Origin: Rhodoblastus sp963828185
GTDB lineage: Bacteria; Pseudomonadota; Alphaproteobacteria; Rhizobiales; Beijerinckiaceae
Direction: 5' to 3'
DNA length: 64,000 bases
Assembly (NCBI GenBank): GCA_963828185.1
Contig: CAWHDV010000015.1
Span: 62,001 to 126,000, forward strand
The position numbers and the translations under genes were made by a program. The notes below the pieces were generated by a model that did not search any database, was not told the origin of the DNA, and saw only the letters and a program-made list of their open reading frames with translations. Below, in pieces: positions 8,864 through 16,743 of the stretch; the stretch's first letter is position 1; the number at the start of each line of letters is the position of its first letter.

Positions 8864-10627
8864 ATGGCGCGCCGCCGTCGCTCGACAACAAATTATAGCC
8901 TCACGAAACCAGGCATTCGCTGCGTTTTGTACCTTCGCGTGTCCACCGATAAGCAGGCACGAAATAAAATGTCTCTTCTTGAACAGGAACGGCAACTTAC
9001 AGATCTCGCACGCCAAAATGGCTGGATAATTGTCGCCATCTTCTGCGAAGGGGGCGAATCCGCGAAATCCATGGCGAGGCCTGACTTCCAGCGCATGATC
9101 TCGCAAGCGCTTAGTAAGCCTCGCCAGTTTGAAATTGTTCTGGTTCATTCCTTGTCCCGCGGCTTTCGCAATGTCGGGGACCAGGAGACAATTGTCGACC
9201 AACTGGTTTCAAACGGCGTGAAGATTGTTTCGGCGACAGAAAATTTCAGCGACGAAAATAGCGGCCCCTTGGTGCGCAAAATGATTGGTATCGCCAACGA
9301 AATGAAATCTATCGACGCCCGTATCGGCACGATGCGCGGCATGGTTGGAACTGCCCGCGCGGGCTTTTCAACCGGAGCCAGGGTCCCATTTGGATTCCGC
9401 GCGGTTGACGCCGAAATGATAGGCTCAAAACAGAAGCGCAAATGGGAGATCGACCCTGTCGAAAGCGAGATAGTCCGCAGGATGTTTAATCTAGCCGCGG
9501 TTGGAGATGGCGGCACCGGCCCCCTCGGCGTCAAGTCGATCGCAGGCCATGTAAATGCCGCCGGACTGCGGACTCGTGAAGGCAACTATTTCGGCACAGG
9601 GACCGTCCACGAAATATTGACCAGAGAGGCTTACACGGGGTCGCGATTTTGGAATCTGTACAATAATGCTGGGGAAGAGAACGATCCTGATAAAGTGATT
9701 GAAATTACCGTCCCAGCCATTGTCGACAAAAAACTCTACGATCAGGTCCAGACCATCCTGCAAGGCCGCCAGTCGGCCCTTCGCGGTCCCCGGAATGATT
9801 TGAACCCCTCCTTGCTCGGCGGCCTTGCAAAATGCGGCCTCTGCGGATCTGCCCTGGTAGCGGGCTACGGAACATCTCGTACGGGAACGATCCATACGTA
9901 TTACGAGTGCATCGCGCGACGGAAAAAGGGCTCTTGCGCCTGCGACGGAATCCGAATTGCAAGGCCAAAAGCTGAGGAAGCGATTATGGGCGCGGTCTTG
10001 GGCGAACTCATCACGCCCGCGCGCATTTTGACGATGCTGACCAGCATGAAAGAGAGGCGGGACACCAAACAATTATCGGAGCAGTCCCGAATCGCCGACC
10101 TTCAGCGCGAGGCGACCGAATTGCAAAAAGCGATCGACAACCTATACGGCCTGGTTGAACGAGGACTCGTCTCCATCGACGAACCTTCCCTTCGTGACCG
10201 TATGAAGACTTTGATTGAACGCCGTGACCTCTGTAGAGACGCCGCGAACCGCTCCTTGGCGGTCTTGCGCCAACCGATTGATGTCGACGCTGAAAAAATT
10301 CGGCACCTGGCAGAAATTTTGCGCGAGAAATTGACGTCAGGCGATGTCAGCGCTCGTAAGGCATGGCTCGGCGCCGTTATTGATCGGATTGTTATCTTCG
10401 ACGACAAGATCAAGATAATCGGTCGAAAATCGAACTTCGACGGCCCCATCAAGGACGGCATACCCGCACGTCCCCCGGTTCAGTCTTCTGTTCAGGCTTG
10501 GTGCCCCTGGCCGGAATCGAACCAGCACTCCTTGCGGAACTCGATTTTGAGTCGAGCGCGTCTACCAATTCCGCCACAGGGGCATTGCGCAGGGAAACAA
10601 AACCCTTGCAAGCGGCGCGGATCATAG
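8864..10627 (+). CDS. Large serine recombinase (integrase), C-terminus read through the tRNA-Leu gene
   Basis: This is a site-specific recombinase of the large serine type. The resolvase-like catalytic domain carries the nucleophile Ser27 in YLRVSTDKQ. The recombinase domain follows (GFRAVDAE onward, with the GTVHEILTREAYTG helix). A zinc ribbon has Cys324, Cys327, Cys349 and Cys358 or Cys360. A coiled coil spans about residues 395-450. The frame then runs antisense through tRNA-Leu: residues from about 546 on are encoded by tRNA sequence and beyond, so the natural C-terminus may be shorter or come from fusion at the integration site. The start at 8864 has an AAGGA about seven bases upstream. 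Codons are less GC-rich than in the core genes. It is probably the enzyme that inserted the island. Confidence 0.9.
   Translation: MARRRRSTTNYSLTKPGIRCVLYLRVSTDKQARNKMSLLEQERQLTDLARQNGWIIVAIFCEGGESAKSMARPDFQRMISQALSKPRQFEIVLVHSLSRGFRNVGDQETIVDQLVSNGVKIVSATENFSDENSGPLVRKMIGIANEMKSIDARIGTMRGMVGTARAGFSTGARVPFGFRAVDAEMIGSKQKRKWEIDPVESEIVRRMFNLAAVGDGGTGPLGVKSIAGHVNAAGLRTREGNYFGTGTVHEILTREAYTGSRFWNLYNNAGEENDPDKVIEITVPAIVDKKLYDQVQTILQGRQSALRGPRNDLNPSLLGGLAKCGLCGSALVAGYGTSRTGTIHTYYECIARRKKGSCACDGIRIARPKAEEAIMGAVLGELITPARILTMLTSMKERRDTKQLSEQSRIADLQREATELQKAIDNLYGLVERGLVSIDEPSLRDRMKTLIERRDLCRDAANRSLAVLRQPIDVDAEKIRHLAEILREKLTSGDVSARKAWLGAVIDRIVIFDDKIKIIGRKSNFDGPIKDGIPARPPVQSSVQAWCPWPESNQHSLRNSILSRARLPIPPQGHCAGKQNPCKRRGS
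10499..10583 (-). tRNA. tRNA-Leu (anticodon CAA), CCA encoded
   Basis: On the reverse strand the sequence begins GCCCCTGTGGCGGAATTGG and folds into a seven-pair acceptor (GCCCCTG with CAGGGGC). The anticodon stem CTCGA/TCGAG encloses loop CTCAAAA, so the anticodon is CAA. A T-arm GGTTCGATTCC follows, then discriminator A and an encoded CCA. The extended variable arm fits a class II leucine tRNA. Its 3' end faces the recombinase gene, as expected if the island used this end as its attachment site. Confidence 0.95.
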
Positions 10628-10736
10628 CGCGCAACTTCGGCGCGTCAATCGCCGAGGCGCGAGCATTGCCGTTTTTTAAACCGGATTGGGGATAGACTGT
10701 GGCCGCCTGCGCAGTGGCGAGCCGCGCCGTCTGATG

Positions 10737-10845
10737 CTAGAGCCTTTCCGATCCGGTAGAATCGGATCGGGCTCTAGTTTTTTTGTTTGACGCGTTTTCT
10801 TCATGCGAACCGGTTTCCACTTCGCTTGAAAACGCTTCAGCAGGA
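10737..10845. repeat. Intergenic hairpin repeat of the Hyphomicrobiales type, with terminator-like T run
   Basis: A long hairpin starts CTAGAGCC and closes with GGCTCTAG at 10777; inner arms CCGATCC and CGGATCGG also pair. Seven T residues follow (10778-10784), which would act as an intrinsic terminator. The adjoining segment has arms GCGTTTTC and GAAAACGC around an ACCGGTTTCCACTTCGC core. From general knowledge this pattern recurs between genes in many Hyphomicrobiales genomes; only one copy is seen in this window. Confidence 0.65.
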
Positions 10846-10882
10846 TGCTCCGCGGAAAAAAACGCGGCCGGCGCAAGATGGG

Positions 10883-11470
10883 ATGCACATGTTCAAGAAG
10901 CTCTATGCCTGGACCATTTCCCTCGCCGAAAGCCGCCATTCCACCTGGGCGCTGGCGGGCATAGCCTTCGCCGAAAGCTCGTTCTTCCCGCTGCCGCCCG
11001 ATCTCATCCTGCTGCCCATGTCGCTGGCGCAGCCAAAAAAAGCCTGGTTCTACGCCGGCGTCTGCTCCCTCGCTTCCGTGCTCGGCGGCATGCTCGGCTA
11101 CATGATCGGCGCGCTGCTCTATGACACGCTCGGCCACTGGATCATCCAGCTCTACGGCTACGGCCCGCGCATCGATGTCCTGCGCGCCTTCTACGACAAA
11201 TGGGGCTGGGCCTTCATCCTGGTGAAGGGCCTCACGCCGATCCCGTTCAAGCTCGTCACCATCGTCAGCGGGCTGCTCGGCTATAATTTCGCGCTGTTCG
11301 TCCTCCTGGCCGCGATCACCCGCAGCGCACGGTTCTTCATCATCGCCGCCGCCATGAACCGTTTTGGCGACTTCTTCCGCGTAAAACTGGAGCAGCATTT
11401 CGCCGTCTTCACCGTCGGACTGCTCGGCATCATCATCGGCGGCTTCTGGCTCGCCGCGCATCTGGTGTGA
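10883..11470 (+). CDS. YqaA-family (SNARE-associated/DedA-like) inner-membrane protein, 195 aa
   Basis: This is an integral membrane protein of the YqaA branch of the SNARE-associated/DedA superfamily, whose better-known relatives act in lipid carrier and envelope homeostasis. The sequence shows AESSFFPLPPDLILLPM near the N-terminus, several hydrophobic segments and the central KGLTPIPFKLVTIVSGLLGY block typical of this branch. An open frame extends upstream, but those bases belong to the intergenic repeat, so I take ATG 10883 (ATG 10889, MFKKLYAW, is equally possible). The stop sits eight bases before dsbB, so the two genes are probably co-transcribed. The precise substrate is not known. Confidence 0.8.
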   Translation: MHMFKKLYAWTISLAESRHSTWALAGIAFAESSFFPLPPDLILLPMSLAQPKKAWFYAGVCSLASVLGGMLGYMIGALLYDTLGHWIIQLYGYGPRIDVLRAFYDKWGWAFILVKGLTPIPFKLVTIVSGLLGYNFALFVLLAAITRSARFFIIAAAMNRFGDFFRVKLEQHFAVFTVGLLGIIIGGFWLAAHLV

Positions 11471-11478
11471 GGACGCCG

Positions 11479-11988
11479 ATGGCTTTGCAGCTCCGCTCTT
11501 ATCTGCAGCCGCGGCCAGTCGCGGGCCTGGTGCTGGCCGGCGCGGCGCTCACCCTCGCCGGCGCCTGGACCTTCCAGTCGCTCGGCTACGAGCCCTGCGA
11601 ATTGTGCCTGAAACAGCGCTATCCCTATTACGCCGCGCTGCCGCTGGCGGCGGCGGCGCTGTATTTCGCCAAAAACGCCCGGATCGGCGCGGCGCGCGGC
11701 CTGCTCGGCCTGCTGGCGGCGATTTTTTGCGCCAGCGCCATTTTCGGCGCCTATCACGCGGGCGTCGAATGGAAGCTGTGGGCGGGGCCGAACGATTGCA
11801 CCGGCGATCTCGTCAAGGCAAGCTCGATGGCGGAATTCCGCCGGCAGCTGCAGACGGTGCATATCGTGCGCTGCGACGTGGTGGCGGTGCGCGTGTTCGG
11901 CCTGTCGCTCGCCGACTGGAACGTGCTGGTCTCCGCCGGCCTGGCGCTGGTCGCCGGATTTGGCGCCGCGTCCAAGAGATCGCTTTAG
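11479..11988 (+). CDS. dsbB: Disulfide bond formation protein B
   Basis: DsbB reoxidises periplasmic DsbA and passes electrons to quinone in the inner membrane. The first periplasmic loop contains the CELC redox pair (Cys40, Cys43). The second loop has two further cysteines in GPNDC and VRCD, so all four functional cysteines are present. Four membrane segments can be traced. The ATG at 11479 is preceded by GAGGA at a good distance, which decides it over the GTG at 11467 that overlaps the upstream stop. At 169 aa the length is normal. The stop overlaps convergently by four bases with the methyltransferase gene on the other strand. Confidence 0.88.
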   Translation: MALQLRSYLQPRPVAGLVLAGAALTLAGAWTFQSLGYEPCELCLKQRYPYYAALPLAAAALYFAKNARIGAARGLLGLLAAIFCASAIFGAYHAGVEWKLWAGPNDCTGDLVKASSMAEFRRQLQTVHIVRCDVVAVRVFGLSLADWNVLVSAGLALVAGFGAASKRSL

Positions 11989-12863
11989 AGTTTTTCGCTC
12001 TTGTCGCCGAGCGCGTCGCTGAGCCGCGTCCGCGCGGAGCCGGGGGCGAGCGGCTTCTGCTGGCTTTCATGCGGCGCCCAGCCCGAAGCCCAGATGATCT
12101 CGAACGTCGCGCGAATCCGCCCGTCGGCGTCGGCGAACATCTCCTGGTAGAGAGCTGCCGCGCGGAAAACCACATCGCGGCGCAGCGGCCGGCGCGCCCC
12201 GGCGACAAGCGCGTTGGTCGCGCCCATGAATCTCAAATCGCGCATCAGGTCGAAGGCGTTGGCGTAGCGCACGGTGAAGGCGTCGACGTCGACGACGGGC
12301 AAAGCGAGGCCCGCGCGCTGCAGCAGGCCGCCGAGATCGCGCAAATCGGCGAAAGGCGCGACGCGCGGACTGGCCCCGCCCTCGATTTCCTCCTGCGCCT
12401 GGGTGAGGCAGGTGCGAAGTTCGCGCAGGGTCTGGCCGCCGACCATGGCCGCAAGAAACAGCCCGTCCGGCGCCAGAACGCGCCGGAGCTGCGCCAGCAC
12501 GCCGGGCAGGTCGTTGACGAATTGCAGGTTGAGGGCGCAAACCGCAAGGTCGAAGCTTTGCGGCGCAAAGGGCAAAAACTCCTCGTCGGCGACCAGGCTC
12601 GCGCCGGAGAAACCGGGATTTTCGCCGGTTGGCGCCGCGCGCGCGACAAAACGGCCGGGAGCGGCGAGAAGTTCGCCGGTCGCGGGATGCGGCGCGGAAA
12701 AATCGAGCACGCGCGGAAAATCGCGGCTGACGCCCGACAGGCGGAAGGCGAGGTCTTCGACCGCGCGCCTCATCAGGAAATCGCACGGATTTTTCGCGCG
12801 CACGGCGCGGGCGAGGCGTGCGCGCATCAAGGCGCGATCGAAGATTTGCGGCGGCTGGGTCAC
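11985..12863 (-). CDS. NDUFAF5/BioC-like class I SAM-dependent methyltransferase
   Basis: The N-terminal IFDRALMRARLARA pattern is typical of the alphaproteobacterial relatives of mitochondrial NDUFAF5, an assembly factor for respiratory complex I. SAM-binding features are degraded-looking but recognisable: RVLDFSAP, then FDLAVCALNLQFVNDLPGVL and LRRVLAPDGLFLAAMVGG. The frame stays open upstream to 12938 against comF, but family alignment points to the GTG at 12863 (TQPPQIFDRAL), giving 292 aa. It stands divergent to comF. Whether it modifies complex I here is inference from the family. Confidence 0.75.
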   Translation of the reverse strand: MTQPPQIFDRALMRARLARAVRAKNPCDFLMRRAVEDLAFRLSGVSRDFPRVLDFSAPHPATGELLAAPGRFVARAAPTGENPGFSGASLVADEEFLPFAPQSFDLAVCALNLQFVNDLPGVLAQLRRVLAPDGLFLAAMVGGQTLRELRTCLTQAQEEIEGGASPRVAPFADLRDLGGLLQRAGLALPVVDVDAFTVRYANAFDLMRDLRFMGATNALVAGARRPLRRDVVFRAAALYQEMFADADGRIRATFEIIWASGWAPHESQQKPLAPGSARTRLSDALGDKSEKL

Positions 12864-12937
12864 AGGCCTTTTATGCCCCGGGCGCGGGAATGCGTAAAGG
12901 CGCCCACAAAGCCACGCTTCTGTTATAAACTGGCGCA

Positions 12938-13741
12938 ATGATCCGGCAGCAATGGAATTTTTCCGACGCGCCCGCCTGGCTCGACCTGGGCTTGAAGGCG
13001 CTGCAACAGGCGGGCGCGGCGGCGCTCGACCTGCTCTATCCGCCGGTCTGCCTCGCCTGTCGCCGCGCCATTGGCGCGCACGGCGGCCTGTGTCCGAGCT
13101 GCTGGAGCGCCATGCGCTTCATCGAGCGCCCCTATTGCGAGCGTTTGGGAACGCCTTTCGAGGCCGATCTCGCCGCTGGCGAAACCGGCCGCATGATCTC
13201 GGCGGCGGCCCTCGCCGATCCCCCGGTTTTCGCCCGCGCTCGCGCTGTCGCGCGATTCGAGGAGGGGCCGGCCCGCCTGCTCGTCCATCGCCTGAAATAC
13301 GGCGACCGGCTGGAGCTGGCGGAGCCCATGGGACGCTGGATGGCCCGCGCCGGCGCGGAATTGCTCGACCAGGCCGACCTGCTCGTTCCCGTCCCGCTGC
13401 ACCGGTTGCGGCTGGCGCAGCGTCGCTTCAACCAGTCGGCGGCCCTCGCGCGAGCGGTTTCGAAAGCTTCCGGCGTGCCGCTGAATGGCGGCATATTGAC
13501 GCGGCCGAAGCCGACGCCGCCGCAGGTCGGACTGACCCGGCGACTGCGCGCGAAAAACGTCCAGGGCGCGTTCGAAGTGGCGGTCGAGCGGCGGATCGAT
13601 CTGGCTGAGCGCCGGGTCGTCCTGGTCGACGATGTGATGACATCGGGAGCCACGCTGAACGCCGCGGCGCGAATTTTGCTGCGCGCCGGGGCGAAGCAGG
13701 TGGACGCCCTCGTTTTCGCCCGAGTCGTGCCGGACGGGTGA
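12938..13741 (+). CDS. comF: ComF-family protein (phosphoribosyltransferase-like)
   Basis: ComF proteins are linked to DNA uptake in competent bacteria but are also widespread in species without known competence. The N-terminal part holds a zinc-finger-like double CxxC (CLAC and CPSC). The C-terminal part is a phosphoribosyltransferase fold with the PRPP-loop RVVLVDDVMTSGATLNAAAR. QRRFNQSAALARAVS is the usual ComF signature. At 267 aa it has normal length. It is followed by grxC 67 bases downstream in the same direction. No other competence genes are present in the window. Confidence 0.88.
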   Translation: MIRQQWNFSDAPAWLDLGLKALQQAGAAALDLLYPPVCLACRRAIGAHGGLCPSCWSAMRFIERPYCERLGTPFEADLAAGETGRMISAAALADPPVFARARAVARFEEGPARLLVHRLKYGDRLELAEPMGRWMARAGAELLDQADLLVPVPLHRLRLAQRRFNQSAALARAVSKASGVPLNGGILTRPKPTPPQVGLTRRLRAKNVQGAFEVAVERRIDLAERRVVLVDDVMTSGATLNAAARILLRAGAKQVDALVFARVVPDG

Positions 13742-13808
13742 TGGCGAGAACGGCAAGCCATTGCAGGTCCGGCCGAGACCCAGTAGAAGGACCGCAAGAA
13801 GGACCAAA

Positions 13809-14066
13809 ATGCCGCACATCGTCATCTATACCACAGCGACCTGCCCCTATTGCATCCGCGCCAAGACCCTGCTGACCAAGAAGCAGGCCGGTTTCGAGGA
13901 GATCCGTGTCGATAGCGAACCGCAGAAGCGCCGGGAAATGACCGCCCGCGCGGGGGGGCGCTCGACCGTGCCGCAAATTTTCATCGGCGACCGGCACATT
14001 GGCGGCTGCGACGACCTTTATGAATTGAACGCCGAGGGCAAGCTCGACGCCCTGCTGGCGGGTTGA
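13809..14066 (+). CDS. grxC: Glutaredoxin 3
   Basis: This small cytoplasmic glutathione-dependent oxidoreductase of 85 aa reduces protein disulfides and mixed disulfides. The active site is Cys12-Pro-Tyr-Cys15 after the first strand (HIVIYTTA). The glutathione-binding TVPQIFIGDRHIGGCDDL block is complete. The ATG at 13809 gives the canonical start MPHIVIY; the open frame upstream has no family support. It lies between comF and the DUF1178 gene (six-base gap), an order often seen in Hyphomicrobiales. Confidence 0.93.
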   Translation: MPHIVIYTTATCPYCIRAKTLLTKKQAGFEEIRVDSEPQKRREMTARAGGRSTVPQIFIGDRHIGGCDDLYELNAEGKLDALLAG

Positions 14067-14072
14067 GGCGAC

Positions 14073-14513
14073 ATGATCCGCTTTTCCCTCGTCTGCGACA
14101 ACGGCCATGATTTCGAAAGCTGGTTCGCCAGCAACGAGTCGTACGATTTCCAGGTCGAACACAGCCTCGTCACCTGCCCGCATTGCAACGTCGCCAGGAT
14201 CAGCAAGGCGGTGATGGCCCCCGCCGTGACGAGACGGGGCCAGAAGAAAAGCTCGGCTCCCAAGCAGAATGTGGCGCTGATCGGCCCGGGCGACGGGGAA
14301 TTGCGCAAGATGGCGCGCGACCTTCACGCCAAGATCGTCGACGCCACTGTCGATGTTGGCGCCGCATTCCCGGCGGAAGCGCGCAAGATCCACGACGGCG
14401 ACGCGCCCGAGCGGGCCATCCGCGGCCAGGCTTCGCCGGAAGAGGCGCGCGCCTTGCTGGAGGAGGGCGTCTCCATCCTTCCCATCCCGATCCTGCCCGA
14501 CGAACGCGGCTGA
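14073..14513 (+). CDS. DUF1178 family protein, 146 aa
   Basis: The family is conserved in Alphaproteobacteria and has no assigned function. The N-terminus MIRFSLVCDNGHDFESWF and the zinc-ribbon-like C-x-x-C (CPHC near residue 36) are diagnostic. The middle is a variable linker, followed by a conserved helical region (RDLHAKIVDATVDVGAAFP and ARKIHDGDAPERAIRGQA). It starts six bases after grxC, so the two are almost certainly co-transcribed. A role in redox or metal handling could be guessed from that pairing, but it is not shown. Confidence 0.88.
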   Translation: MIRFSLVCDNGHDFESWFASNESYDFQVEHSLVTCPHCNVARISKAVMAPAVTRRGQKKSSAPKQNVALIGPGDGELRKMARDLHAKIVDATVDVGAAFPAEARKIHDGDAPERAIRGQASPEEARALLEEGVSILPIPILPDERG

Positions 14514-14593
14514 AACCCGACGCCGGCGACCCGCTTGCTTTTTACGTAAGAACAAAGTAGGAACAATGGGGATGGCGGATAGCGGGGGCGGGC

Positions 14594-14890
14594 ATGGGGC
14601 GCGGCGTCAAATTCACACTTCACACGGGCGCGGCCCAACCGCTGCCGGCGGACTGGCGGCGCCTGCTCGATCGTTTGCCGCAGGATTTGCGCGATCTCTA
14701 CGAGGAGCGCGCCGCCTTGATCGAATATGACGGCGGCGAAAAGCGCAAGACCGCCGAGCGCCGCGCGTTCGAATGTCTCTTGCGGCAGGGCGAGGCGGCT
14801 GCTTTTTTGGCGGAATTTTCCAGCCAGCGAACGGCGAATGGCGGCGGCGTCCGAAAAGGCGCTGGCGAAACGGCGGCGCGCATGTCTTGA
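14594..14890 (+). CDS. Hypothetical protein, 98 aa, upstream of the DNA methyltransferase
   Basis: This is a small basic protein with no family that I can name securely. The stretch DLYEERAALIEYDGGEKRKT followed by an AERRAFE helix resembles a motif seen in short proteins of plasmid and prophage neighbourhoods. It ends 40 bases before the methyltransferase start in the same direction, so the two may form a unit. The start at 14594 follows a purine-rich stretch (GGGGGCGGGC) that is a poor Shine-Dalgarno site. Confidence 0.5.
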   Translation: MGRGVKFTLHTGAAQPLPADWRRLLDRLPQDLRDLYEERAALIEYDGGEKRKTAERRAFECLLRQGEAAAFLAEFSSQRTANGGGVRKGAGETAARMS

Positions 14891-14930
14891 ATCAAGCGAT
14901 GATTCGCTTCCCCGCGCCGTCCGGATTTTG

Positions 14931-16130
14931 ATGCCCCGCCGCAGCCTGACCTTTTATGAATTCTTCGCCGGCGGCGGCATGGCGCGCGCCGGGCTCGGCC
15001 CGCGCTGGTCCTGCCTGTTCGCCAACGACATCGACGAGGACAAGGCTCGGTCCTACCGCGCCAACTGGGGCGGCGCCGATTTCCATTGTGGCGATCTCGC
15101 CGGCATCGCGGCGAAGGAGCTGCCGGGTCACGCCGATCTCGCGTGGGCGTCCTTTCCCTGCCAGGACCTGTCATTGGCCGGCGGCGGCAAGGGCATGGGC
15201 GCGGCCGGCGACGCGGTCCGCACGCGCAGCGGCGCCTTCTGGCTTTTCCACGAGAAAATGCTCGCGCTGCGCCACGAGGCGCGGGCGCCGCGCGTCATCG
15301 TGCTGGAAAATGTCGTCGGCGTGCTGACCTCGCACGGCCAGCGTGATTTCCGCGCCATCGTCGCCGCCCTCGACGATCTCGGCTATCGCGTCGGCGCGCT
15401 GGTTCTCGACGCGCGCTGGTTCACGCCGCAATCGCGGCCGCGCGTGTTCTTTGTCGGCCTGGATAAGCTGCAGTTCGCCGCCCTGTCGCGCGACACGGGG
15501 TTTCTGGCGCGCCTGACCGCCGGCGAAGCCCAGCCGCAATGGACTACCTCCGCCCTGCTCGCGGCGCGGCAGTCCCTGCCGCAAGGCCTTGCCGCGAACT
15601 GGACCTGGTGGCGTTTGCCCGAACCGGCCCGCCGCAATGTCCACCTTGCCGATATTCTCGAGCCATCGCCGCGCGACGCGCCCTGGCGGGCGCCGGAAGC
15701 GACCGCCCGATTGCTGGAGCTGATGGCGCCGGCGCATCGTGAAAAAATCCGCGAAACGCAACTGAGCGGCCGGCCCGGCGTCGGCGCCGTCTATCGCCGC
15801 ACCCGCGTCGATGAGCGCGGCGGCAAGAAGCAGCGGGCGGAAGTGCGCTTCGACGGCATGGCCGGGTGCTTGCGCACGCCCGGCGGCGGCAGTTCGCGCC
15901 AGACCCTTCTGGAGGTCGATGGCCCATCGATCCGTTCGCGGCTGTTGTCGTCGCGCGAGGCGGCGCGGCTGATGGGCCTGCCCGATTCCTACATCCTGCC
16001 GGATAAAGCCGGCAAGGCTTACAAACTTTGCGGCGACGGCCTGTGCGCGCCGGTCATTCGCCATCTCGCCGAGCATCTGCTGCAGCCTGTGCTGGAACAC
16101 CCGGCGGTGGGGTTGACTGCGGCGGAATGA
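14931..16130 (+). CDS. C5-cytosine DNA methyltransferase, solitary, 399 aa
   Basis: This enzyme transfers a methyl group from SAM to C5 of cytosine in a specific DNA site. Motif I is FYEFFAGGGMARAGLG, motif IV holds the catalytic cysteine in SFPCQDLSLAG, motif VI is ENVVGV and motif VIII is QSRPRVFFVG. The variable target-recognition region lies between about residues 190 and 310. The ending GDGLCAPVIRHLAEHLL covers motifs IX-X. ATG 14931 (MPRRSLTFYEFF) fits the family start. No restriction endonuclease or very-short-patch repair gene is adjacent, so it looks like an orphan enzyme acting in gene regulation or protection. The target site cannot be read from the sequence. Confidence 0.88.
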   Translation: MPRRSLTFYEFFAGGGMARAGLGPRWSCLFANDIDEDKARSYRANWGGADFHCGDLAGIAAKELPGHADLAWASFPCQDLSLAGGGKGMGAAGDAVRTRSGAFWLFHEKMLALRHEARAPRVIVLENVVGVLTSHGQRDFRAIVAALDDLGYRVGALVLDARWFTPQSRPRVFFVGLDKLQFAALSRDTGFLARLTAGEAQPQWTTSALLAARQSLPQGLAANWTWWRLPEPARRNVHLADILEPSPRDAPWRAPEATARLLELMAPAHREKIRETQLSGRPGVGAVYRRTRVDERGGKKQRAEVRFDGMAGCLRTPGGGSSRQTLLEVDGPSIRSRLLSSREAARLMGLPDSYILPDKAGKAYKLCGDGLCAPVIRHLAEHLLQPVLEHPAVGLTAAE

Positions 16131-16254
16131 AGCTGCTTTAAGTATATCTACGTAAGCGCTATCAGCTTTTCGCCTTGATTTGGACCATTTTTGCAACAAT
16201 TGCGTCGAAATTTTGTATTATTTTCTACGTCAACCTCAAGTGTGCGATGCAACA

Positions 16255-16269
16255 TTAAACATTTGTTAA
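16255..16269. promoter_or_regulatory. CtrA-type binding site in an AT-rich intergenic region (16131-16412)
   Basis: TTAA-ACATTTG-TTAA is an exact match to the alphaproteobacterial CtrA consensus TTAA-N7-TTAA. The surrounding 282 bases are the most AT-rich part of the core region and contain no gene. The only gene downstream on the same strand is the DUF6894 gene at 16413. Regulation by CtrA is inferred from the motif alone. Confidence 0.5.
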
Positions 16270-16412
16270 TTTTTATTTTCGAAAACGGATCAGCCGGAGT
16301 TGGGAAATACGTCGATTTCGAGCGAACATAATTTTACCGTCATATTGTTTTGTTAATCGAGCCGCGTCGAGCAGCCGATGTTGCATCCAAAGAGATCGCC
16401 AAAGAGATAGCA

Positions 16413-16649
16413 ATGACCCTTTATCATTTCCAGTTGATCGATCCGGCCGGCGGCCGGCGCGAGATGAAGTCCATCCGTTTGCCGGACGTGGCGGCGGTCT
16501 GGCGGGAGATCGGCGCGCTGGCGGTCCGCCGCGCCGCCGAGGGCGGCCAGATTCGCGTGATGAACGAAGCCGGCGGCATTGTCGTCCTGGTCGGAGTATC
16601 CACGGCGCTCAGCCTTCATCAGGCGCGCGAGGCGCGCCGCGCCGCCTGA
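16413..16649 (+). CDS. DUF6894 family small protein, 78 aa
   Basis: This is one of a set of small proteins common in Hyphomicrobiales, starting MTLYHFQL and carrying a central LPDVAAVWREIGALAVRR helix. The function is unknown. ATG 16413 fits the family length; the purine stretch before it (AGAGATAG) is only a moderate Shine-Dalgarno site. A long AT-rich upstream region with a CtrA-type box suggests that it has its own regulated promoter. It is monocistronic as far as can be seen, since apaG starts 94 bases later. Confidence 0.7.
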   Translation: MTLYHFQLIDPAGGRREMKSIRLPDVAAVWREIGALAVRRAAEGGQIRVMNEAGGIVVLVGVSTALSLHQAREARRAA

Positions 16650-16743
16650 GTCAAAAATTACCCGAAAAGCGGCTTACACCATGACGGGTGCGCCTTTTTG
16701 AGCGCCATGCGCCAAAATTGGGCTCGACGGGGCGCTGCTGCCG

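Noticed and set aside
10498..10695. Short forward frame reading LAGIEPALLAELDFESSAS
   Set aside because: This is the translation of antisense tRNA-Leu, a well-known false gene.
11604..12941. 445-codon forward frame across dsbB and the methyltransferase gene
   Set aside because: It is rich in Arg/Ala/Gly with no family blocks and covers two well-supported genes in other frames.
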